In this document: one piece after another, positions 31,780 to 37,178 of the stretch | How the letters are laid out: each line of letters starts with the position of its first letter | How positions within the stretch are numbered: the stretch's first letter is position 1 | Assembly (NCBI GenBank): GCA_910588455.1 | Contig: CAJUPG010000009.1 | Span: 1 to 37,178 of the forward strand | DNA from: an uncultured Oscillospiraceae bacterium | GTDB taxonomy: Bacteria > Bacillota > Clostridia > Oscillospirales > Oscillospiraceae | Direction: 5' to 3' | Length of the DNA stretch: 37,178 nucleotides | The notes under the pieces: generated by a model | Told to the model about the DNA's origin: nothing | Databases searched by the model: none | What the model saw: the letters and a program-made list of their open reading frames with translations, nothing else | Program-made: the position numbers and the translations under genes

Positions 31780-33696
31780 ATGCGGGATGGATTTATTAAA
31801 GTGGCCGCCGGTACGCCCAGGGTGCGGGTGGCCGACTGCCGCTATAACGCGGAACAGATTTTTGAGCTGATGCGGGAGGCGGACAAGCAGGGGGTGCGGG
31901 TGCTGTGCCTGCCGGAGCTGTGCGTCACCGGCTACACCTGCGGCGACCTGTTTTTGCAGGACACCCTGCTCTGGGGGGCTGAGGAGGGGCTGTCCACCAT
32001 TTTGCAGGCCACCAAGAGCCTGGACCTGCTCACCGCCGTGGGCCTGCCCGTCCAATTTAAAAACAAACTGTATAATTGCGCCGCTGTAATACACAAGGGC
32101 GAGATCTTGGGGGTGGTCCCCAAGACCTATCTGCCCAACTACGGGGAGTTTTACGAGCAGCGCTGGTTTGCCGCCGGCCGGCCCATGGACCGGATGCTGG
32201 AGCTGTGCGGCCAGGAGGTGTGCTTCGGCCCGGATCTGCGCTTCACCTGCGAGACCATGCCCAACCTGTCCGTGGGAGTGGAGATCTGCGCGGACCTGTG
32301 GGCCCCCAAGCAGCCCAGCCAGGACCTGGCCCTGGCCGGGGCCACCGTGATTTTGAACCTGTCCGCCAGCAACGAGCTGGTGGGCAAGGCGGACTACCGC
32401 CGGCAGCTGATCGCCAGCCAGTCCGCCCGGCTGGTGTGCGGCTATCTCTACGCCTGCTGCGGCGAGGAGGAGTCCACCACCGACGGGGTGTTCGCCGGCC
32501 ACGACATGATCGCCGAAAACGGGGCCCTGCTGGCCCAGAGACGGTTCGGCAGCGGTCTGGCGGTCAGCGAGCTCGACGTGGACCGGCTCGTCTATGAGCG
32601 CCGCCGCATGAGTACCTTCCAGACCACCCCGGAGGACAAATTTATCAGCGTCCCCTTCTCCCTGAAGCCCGCCACCACCGCCCTCACCCGGCACATCGAG
32701 GCCATGCCCTTCGTGCCGGAGAACGCGGCGGACCGGAAGGAGCGCTGCGAGGAAATTCTGCTCATCGCTGCCCTGGGCCTGAAAAAGCGCCTGGAGCACA
32801 CCCACGCCAAAACGGCGGTGGTGGGACTGTCCGGCGGACTGGACTCCACCCTGGCGATTCTGATCACCGCCCTGGCCATGGGGATGCTGGACCGGCCGGC
32901 CAGCGACATTATCGCCGTGACCATGCCCTGCTTCGGCACCACCGACCGCACCCGGGACAACGCGGTGGAGCTGGCCCAGCGGCTGGGGGCCACCCTGAAG
33001 CGCATCGACATCGGCGAGGCGGTGCAGGTCCACTTCCGGGACATCGGCCAGCCCATGGACAAGCATGACGTGACCTTTGAAAACGGCCAGGCCCGGGAGC
33101 GGACCCAGGTGCTGATGGACGTGGCCAACCAGACCGGCGGCATGGTCATCGGCACCGGCGACCTGTCCGAGCTGGCCCTGGGCTGGGCCACCTACAACGG
33201 GGACCATATGTCCATGTACGGGGTCAACGCCGGCATCCCCAAAACCCTGGTGCGGTATCTGGTTTCCTTTATGGCCGGGGATAAAGGGGAGGAGGACCCC
33301 CGCCTGTCCGCCGTGCTGGAGGACATTCTGGACACCCCCGTCTCCCCGGAACTGCTGCCCGCCGTGGACGGCCGGATCAGCCAGAAAACCGAGGACCTGG
33401 TGGGGCCCTATGAGCTCCATGATTTCTTCCTCTACTATATCATCCGCTGGGGCTTCCCCCCCCGTAAGGTTTTCCGGCTGGCCCAGCAGGCCCTGGGGGA
33501 CCGGTACGACCGGCCCACCATTTTGAAATGGCTGAAAAACTTCTACCACCGGTTCTTCACCCAGCAATTCAAGCGCTCCTGCCTGCCCGACGGCCCCAAG
33601 GTGGGCTCGGTGACCCTGTCCCCCCGGAGCGACTGGCGGATGCCCTCCGACGCAGCGGCGGCGTTATGGCTGGCGGAGCTGGAGGAGCTGGCATGA
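31780..33696 (+). CDS. nadE: Glutamine-dependent NAD+ synthetase
   Basis: A 638-residue two-domain enzyme that amidates nicotinic acid adenine dinucleotide to NAD using glutamine. The N-terminal nitrilase-type glutaminase has the Glu46-Lys115-Cys170 triad (LPELCVTGYTCGD, VPKTYLPNYGEFYE and GVEICADLW). The C-terminal synthetase has the PP-loop SGGLDS at 351-356 and the later GTGDLSELALGW. AAGGGAGG lies 8 bases before the ATG at 31780. The last four bases overlap the start of a chromate-transporter gene (ATGA), so the two are translationally coupled. Confidence 0.97.
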   Translation: MRDGFIKVAAGTPRVRVADCRYNAEQIFELMREADKQGVRVLCLPELCVTGYTCGDLFLQDTLLWGAEEGLSTILQATKSLDLLTAVGLPVQFKNKLYNCAAVIHKGEILGVVPKTYLPNYGEFYEQRWFAAGRPMDRMLELCGQEVCFGPDLRFTCETMPNLSVGVEICADLWAPKQPSQDLALAGATVILNLSASNELVGKADYRRQLIASQSARLVCGYLYACCGEEESTTDGVFAGHDMIAENGALLAQRRFGSGLAVSELDVDRLVYERRRMSTFQTTPEDKFISVPFSLKPATTALTRHIEAMPFVPENAADRKERCEEILLIAALGLKKRLEHTHAKTAVVGLSGGLDSTLAILITALAMGMLDRPASDIIAVTMPCFGTTDRTRDNAVELAQRLGATLKRIDIGEAVQVHFRDIGQPMDKHDVTFENGQARERTQVLMDVANQTGGMVIGTGDLSELALGWATYNGDHMSMYGVNAGIPKTLVRYLVSFMAGDKGEEDPRLSAVLEDILDTPVSPELLPAVDGRISQKTEDLVGPYELHDFFLYYIIRWGFPPRKVFRLAQQALGDRYDRPTILKWLKNFYHRFFTQQFKRSCLPDGPKVGSVTLSPRSDWRMPSDAAAALWLAELEELA

Positions 33697-34250
33697 ACAT
33701 CTATCTGGACCTGTTTTTGACCTTCGCCAAAGTGGGGGTATGCACCTTCGGCGGCGGCTACGCCATGCTCCCCATTTTGCAGCGGGAGGTGGTGGAGAAA
33801 AAGGGCTGGGCCACCGACGGGGAGCTCACCGACTACTTTGCCATCGGCCAGTGCACCCCGGGCATTATCGCGGTGAATACCGCCACCTTCATCGGCCACA
33901 AGCACAAGGGCGTTCTCGGGGGCGTTCTGGCCACCCTGGGGGTGGTGTTCCCCTCCATCGTCATCATTACGATTATCGCGGCCTTTTTGTCCAATTTCGC
34001 CGAATATCCCCTGGTCCGGCACGCCCTGGCCGGGGTAAACGCCGCGGTGGTGGCGCTGATTGCCTCCAGCGTGCTGAAGCTGGGCAAGTCCACCCTGAAG
34101 GACGTGGTGTGCATCGTGATTTTCCTGGCGGTGGTACTGCTGGCCTTTTTCGCGGGGCTGTCTCCGGTGCTGCTGATTGTGGCTGCGGGGCTGGCGGGCT
34201 ATGTGGTCCGGGAACTGCTCAAGCTTGAATTGGGAGGAAATGAAAAATGA
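33693..34250 (+). CDS. chrA: Chromate transporter, short-chain CHR protein 1
   Basis: A 185-residue membrane protein consisting of one CHR domain with FGGGYAMLPILQREV (about 19-33) and GQCTPGIIAVNTATFIG (about 52-68), and about five to six hydrophobic helices. Short-chain CHR proteins work as pairs with opposite topology and together correspond to the long ChrA that exports chromate. Many anaerobes without chromate exposure carry them, so the natural substrate may be another anion. The start is fixed by the ATGA overlap with nadE. The end overlaps the second CHR gene by 4 bases in the same way. Confidence 0.92.
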   Translation: MNIYLDLFLTFAKVGVCTFGGGYAMLPILQREVVEKKGWATDGELTDYFAIGQCTPGIIAVNTATFIGHKHKGVLGGVLATLGVVFPSIVIITIIAAFLSNFAEYPLVRHALAGVNAAVVALIASSVLKLGKSTLKDVVCIVIFLAVVLLAFFAGLSPVLLIVAAGLAGYVVRELLKLELGGNEK

Positions 34251-34810
34251 TCCTGCCTCAGCTCTTCTTTGAATTTTTCAAAACCGGCCTGTTCGCCGTA
34301 GGCGGCGGGCTGGCGACAATCCCCTTTTTGCAGGACATCGGCTCCCGCACCGGCTGGTTCTCCAACGGGGATTTGACCACCATGATCGCCGTGTCCGAGT
34401 CCACCCCCGGCCCCATGGGGGTGAACATGGCAACCTATGTAGGCTTTGAGACGGCGGGCCTGCCCGGGGCCGTGGTGGCTACCCTGGGGCTGGTCGCGCC
34501 GTCCATCCTGGTGATTATTGTCATTGCGGGATTTTTGCAGAAATTCCGCCAGTCCAAAACGGTGGACGCGGTTTTCTATGGCCTGCGCCCTGCCTCCACC
34601 GGCCTGATTGCCGTGGCGGGGCTGAACGTAGCCCTGTCCGTCCTCCTGCTGGCAGGAGGAGAGGCAGAGCATACCCTTCCGTTCAACTGGCCTGCCATTT
34701 TGATCGCGGCCGCCATTTTTGTGGGACTTCGCCTGAGACCCCTGAAAAAGCTGCATCCCATCGCCTTTATCGGCATTGCGGCGGTGATTGGCGTTGTGTT
34801 TCAGCTCTGA
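34247..34810 (+). CDS. Chromate transporter, short-chain CHR protein 2
   Basis: A 187-residue second CHR half with VGGGLATIPFLQDIG (about 18-32) and SESTPGPMGVNMATYVG (about 50-66), and about six hydrophobic helices. It is paired with the preceding gene through an ATGA overlap and probably forms a heterodimer with it. GGAGGAAATGAAAA within the first gene supplies the ribosome site. The 3' end overlaps the stop codon of the converging spoIIR gene by 10 bases, with no terminator between them. Confidence 0.92.
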   Translation: MILPQLFFEFFKTGLFAVGGGLATIPFLQDIGSRTGWFSNGDLTTMIAVSESTPGPMGVNMATYVGFETAGLPGAVVATLGLVAPSILVIIVIAGFLQKFRQSKTVDAVFYGLRPASTGLIAVAGLNVALSVLLLAGGEAEHTLPFNWPAILIAAAIFVGLRLRPLKKLHPIAFIGIAAVIGVVFQL

Positions 34811-35421
34811 AACAGGGCCCGCCACTGCTCCAGCAGCTCGATGGCCTTGAATTTCAGCACGTAGCCCTCGTCCTCCCCAGTGATCAGGCTGGCCCCCTCC
34901 GGGTCCAGCTGTCCCGTGAGGGCGGCCTGCTCCACGGTCTGGGTGGCGGCCCCAAGGCACAAAGGCGGATAGGCCACGCACCACCAGTTCCGGCCCTCCC
35001 CCTCTCCAATGGTCACCCGCAGGGCGGTGTACTCCCCGGCGGGGAGGGCAAAATCCTCATACTCTTTCGTGGGGAACCAGCACCGGGTAATCTCTGCCCG
35101 GACGGGGTAGTCCGCCCCCTCCCGCTCCACCACCGCCTGCCCGGCGGCAGCCAGGGCGGCCAGATTGCGCTCCAGAGCCTGGGAGGCCTGCTCCAGACTG
35201 GCCCCTTCGGGGTAGAGCTGCTCCGCCTGGGCCAGCACCCCGTCCCGCACCTTCAGCTTCAGGGCCTGATCCCCGTCGCTGTCGGAGTTGGCAATCACGT
35301 GCAGGCGAATCACCTGGTTGGCCAGCCGGGTCTGCTCCCGGTCCAGCCACATCCCCCCCATAATGGCACACAAGACCCCGAACAGCAGGGCCATTTCCCA
35401 AATTTTCAGCTTTCGATCCAT
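34801..35421 (-). CDS. spoIIR: Stage II sporulation protein R
   Basis: A 206-residue secreted signalling protein made in the forespore and needed to trigger SpoIIGA processing of pro-sigma-E in the mother cell. An N-terminal signal/anchor (about 8-25) is followed by the signature RLHVIANSDSDGDQALKLKVRD (39-60), and then NWWCVAYPPLC (145-155). The length is close to the family norm. The ATG at 35421 is the only start that keeps a basic signal peptide. It lacks a clean ribosome site: the nearest candidate, GGACGGT, is inside a hairpin arm just upstream. No convincing sigma-F box could be assigned. It lies downstream of ispE. Confidence 0.93.
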   Translation of the reverse strand: MDRKLKIWEMALLFGVLCAIMGGMWLDREQTRLANQVIRLHVIANSDSDGDQALKLKVRDGVLAQAEQLYPEGASLEQASQALERNLAALAAAGQAVVEREGADYPVRAEITRCWFPTKEYEDFALPAGEYTALRVTIGEGEGRNWWCVAYPPLCLGAATQTVEQAALTGQLDPEGASLITGEDEGYVLKFKAIELLEQWRALFQS

Positions 35422-35428
35422 AAAAAAC

Positions 35429-35469
35429 ACCGTCCAAACTGTTATGTAGATGCTAACAGTATGGACGGT
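35429..35469. terminator. Hairpin between ispE and spoIIR (terminator or leader structure)
   Basis: Arms of 16 bp with one mismatch (left 35429-35444, right 35454-35469) around a 9-base loop. It is followed by GTTTTTT on the minus strand and ATTTTTT on the plus strand. On the minus strand it lies just past the ispE stop and its T-run ends at the spoIIR ATG. It is terminator-like for ispE yet forms the spoIIR leader. Confidence 0.7.
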
Positions 35470-35480
35470 ATTTTTTGGTT

Positions 35481-36332
35481 TTAAACCGTATGGGTCAAAA
35501 ACGTATCCCGGTACTCGCTCCGAAGAGCCTCCCAGGCCAGCCGGGCCTGCTCCTCCCGGTCGAACAGCCCAAAGGCCGTGGGGCCGGTGCCGCTCATGGT
35601 AGCTCCCAGGGCCCCCCACTGAATCAGCGTGTTCTTGATGGCAGCTACGGTGTTCCGCCGGCGCTCCGGCAGTACGTCCTCAAACACGTTGTACATCCGC
35701 CGGGCGGCTCCGGCCAGGTCCCCGTGCTCCAAAGCCTCCAGCATCCCCGCCGTATCCGGACGGCGGCGCAGCTTCACCCGGTCGATCTGGGCGAACAGCT
35801 CCGGGGTGGAGACAGAAAAGTCCGGCTTGCACACCACCACCCAGCAGGGCGGCAGGGCGGCCAGGGCGGTCAGCCGCTCTCCGCGGCCCTCCGCCAGAGC
35901 GGTGCCCCCCAGTACGCAGTAGGGCACGTCGGAGCCCACCAGGGCCCCGGCCGCCATAAGCGCCCCTTGGGGCAGAGGCTCCCCCGCCCACCGGTTCAGC
36001 GCCCGAAGCACGGCGGCGGCGTCGCTGCTGCCCCCGGCCATGCCGGCGCACACGGGAATCTGCTTATCGATGGCGATGGAAAGGCCGTCCACCGGCTTCC
36101 CCGCGGCTTTGGCGAAGGCGTCCGCCGCCGCCCAGGCCAGATTCCGCCGGTCACTGGGGAGAAAGCCCAGATTGGTCCGGATGGACACCCCCGCCCCGGC
36201 GCCAAATTCCAGGGTGAGGCGGTCTGCCAGGTCCACGGAGGTCATCACCATGCGCATCTCATGGTAGCCGTCCTCCCGTTTGCCCAGCACGTCCAGGGTC
36301 AAATTCAATTTTGCGCAGGCCAGCGCCTCCAT
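35481..36332 (-). CDS. ispE: 4-diphosphocytidyl-2-C-methyl-D-erythritol kinase
   Basis: A 283-residue GHMP kinase of the MEP pathway to isoprenoid precursors. The N-terminal AKLNLTLDVLGKREDGYHE holds the substrate Lys8. The ATP-binding GMAGGSSDAAA is at 97-107 with the catalytic Asp104 adjacent, and the C-terminal GATMSGTGPTAFGLF is intact. GGGGGA precedes the ATG. It starts 11 bases after the DUF1015 gene, so the two are co-transcribed, and ends just before the hairpin ahead of spoIIR. Confidence 0.96.
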   Translation of the reverse strand: MEALACAKLNLTLDVLGKREDGYHEMRMVMTSVDLADRLTLEFGAGAGVSIRTNLGFLPSDRRNLAWAAADAFAKAAGKPVDGLSIAIDKQIPVCAGMAGGSSDAAAVLRALNRWAGEPLPQGALMAAGALVGSDVPYCVLGGTALAEGRGERLTALAALPPCWVVVCKPDFSVSTPELFAQIDRVKLRRRPDTAGMLEALEHGDLAGAARRMYNVFEDVLPERRRNTVAAIKNTLIQWGALGATMSGTGPTAFGLFDREEQARLAWEALRSEYRDTFLTHTV

Positions 36333-36343
36333 AGAACGTCCCC

Positions 36344-37178
36344 CTACACCCGGATTTTCCGGGCCTCTAAGTAAAACCGCTTGTCCTGGGCCTCCCCCAT
36401 GGAGAAGGTTTTGCGGGGGAGTTTCCCGTCCTGGATCACCGTGGGGAACAGGCGCTCCTTTTCCATCGGCTCCAGGAAAAAGGCGATGCTCCGGGGCCGG
36501 GCGGCCAGCTGCCGGGCTACGTCCGCCCCGTGGATGTAGTCAATGACAGCCTCCCGGTGGCCCTCCAGCCAGCGGTCCAAAAAGGCTTGCAGCGTCCCCA
36601 CCGGCAGCTGGCAGCTGGGGTTGGGGATGGTGACGGCCCCTTGGGTGTACCCGTGGAGGTAGCGCAGCACGTGGCCTTCTCCCTCCCCCTCCTGTGCGCC
36701 GGGGCAGGCGGAAAGCAAGTCCTCCAGCAGCTGCCGGGGCTCCAGGTTGGTGAGCAGGCGGTGGATGGGCTCAAATTTCAGCCCGTCGTCGTGGAGGTTG
36801 CCCAGCTCCGCCAGGGCGTACCGGGAGGGCAGGTCCGGCCACTGGTCCGGCCGGGTGAGGCCCTTGCGGCGCTCGTAGCAGGCTTTCGCCGTGGCCAGGG
36901 AGTGATTCCCGTCCCCCACGGCAAAGAGCATCTCCGACCGCTCCGACAGGGCCGTCAAAGCGGCGGCGGTCTGCTCCAGCTGGGCCGGGTTCAGCTTCCA
37001 GCCCCGGATGTGCCCGCCGCTCTCCATCAGCTCGAAGTCGTAGAGCAGGGCCATTTCCCCGGTTTGGCCGGAGAGGGGCTCAATCACGGTTTTTTGGGGG
37101 TCGTCGGCCAGGAGAAGCACGTGGGGCAGCTCCAGGGGGGCGTTTTTCCGGACCTGGACCCGGGGGGGGATGCGGGAG
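36344..37178 (-). CDS. DUF1015 family protein, C-terminal part (cut by window edge)
   Basis: The last 277 residues of a DUF1015 protein. The reading frame stays open to the window edge, so the internal GTG at 37120 is not the start. The family motif FAVGDGNHSLATAKA is the clearest match, with LELVNLHDDGLKFEPIHRLL-like context (ALAELGNLHDDGLKFEPIHR) following. The biochemical role is not settled. From memory, such genes often sit beside serC-serA in Clostridia; here serC-serA lies more than 20 kb away in the window. It runs into ispE after 11 bases. Confidence 0.85.
   Translation of the reverse strand, partial: SRIPPRVQVRKNAPLELPHVLLLADDPQKTVIEPLSGQTGEMALLYDFELMESGGHIRGWKLNPAQLEQTAAALTALSERSEMLFAVGDGNHSLATAKACYERRKGLTRPDQWPDLPSRYALAELGNLHDDGLKFEPIHRLLTNLEPRQLLEDLLSACPGAQEGEGEGHVLRYLHGYTQGAVTIPNPSCQLPVGTLQAFLDRWLEGHREAVIDYIHGADVARQLAARPRSIAFFLEPMEKERLFPTVIQDGKLPRKTFSMGEAQDKRFYLEARKIRV

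Noticed and set aside
35422..35520. Sigma-F promoter for spoIIR
   Set aside because: A GGATA-N16-GGTTTAAAA arrangement exists but departs from the consensus at key positions, so it is not called.
1..37178. CRISPR arrays, tRNA/rRNA genes, transposases, integrases, riboswitches
   Set aside because: No repeat-spacer pattern, tRNA-like clover-leaf ends, recombinase motifs or long structured leaders were seen; intergenic gaps are all under 300 bases. A covariance-model search would be the decisive test.

Overview
The window is about 37 kb of G+C-rich bacterial chromosome. It looks like a spore-forming member of class Clostridia, probably Oscillospiraceae-like. This is inferred from the Firmicutes block gdpP-rplI-dnaB-tilS-hpt-ftsH, from spoIIR, from strong AGGAGG-type ribosome sites and sigma-A promoters, and from several ferredoxin-type aldo/keto reductases. 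No rRNA, tRNA, CRISPR array, transposase or integrase was seen. No gene-free stretch exceeds 300 bases.

Layout. 1-6924 (minus): a GH3 beta-glucosidase and a GtrA-like membrane protein form one unit, followed by a terminator, then mfd overlapping the start of fhs (cut by the window edge). 7157-8284 (plus): aldo/keto reductase with two 4Fe-4S clusters behind a MerR-type promoter. 8325-9612 (minus): an A+T-richer two-gene cassette, a Panacea/DUF4065 antitoxin-like protein and a three-TM membrane protein. 9688-12093 (minus): FeoA-FeoB fusion, divergent from a small lipoprotein. 12864-15142 (plus): serC-serA. 15342-15866 (minus): VanZ-like protein. 16163-24441 (plus): gdpP, a lipoprotein, rplI, dnaB, tilS, hpt, ftsH. 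24480-26348 (minus): stand-alone NACHT ATPase of the antiphage STAND type, divergent from a patatin-like lipase gene (26424-27176). 27180-31616 (minus): glnS, a second Fe-S aldo/keto reductase and a COG2509-type flavoprotein. 31780-34810 (plus): nadE and a split chromate-transporter pair with ATGA overlaps. 34801-37178 (minus): DUF1015 protein (cut by the edge), ispE and spoIIR.

Most of the window is housekeeping: serine synthesis, NAD synthesis, isoprenoid precursors, replication, c-di-AMP turnover, proteolysis, translation and transcription-coupled repair. The accessory content is in three A+T-richer minus-strand inserts: the Panacea/TM cassette, the VanZ gene and the NACHT gene. Each lies tail-to-tail with a plus-strand housekeeping gene, next to that gene's terminator hairpin. 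The Panacea/TM pair, with a perfect palindrome inside its promoter, is the best candidate for a little-described system (toxin-antitoxin or abortive infection). The NACHT protein is the best candidate for a recognised but recently described antiphage class. Functions of both are inferred from motifs and context only.
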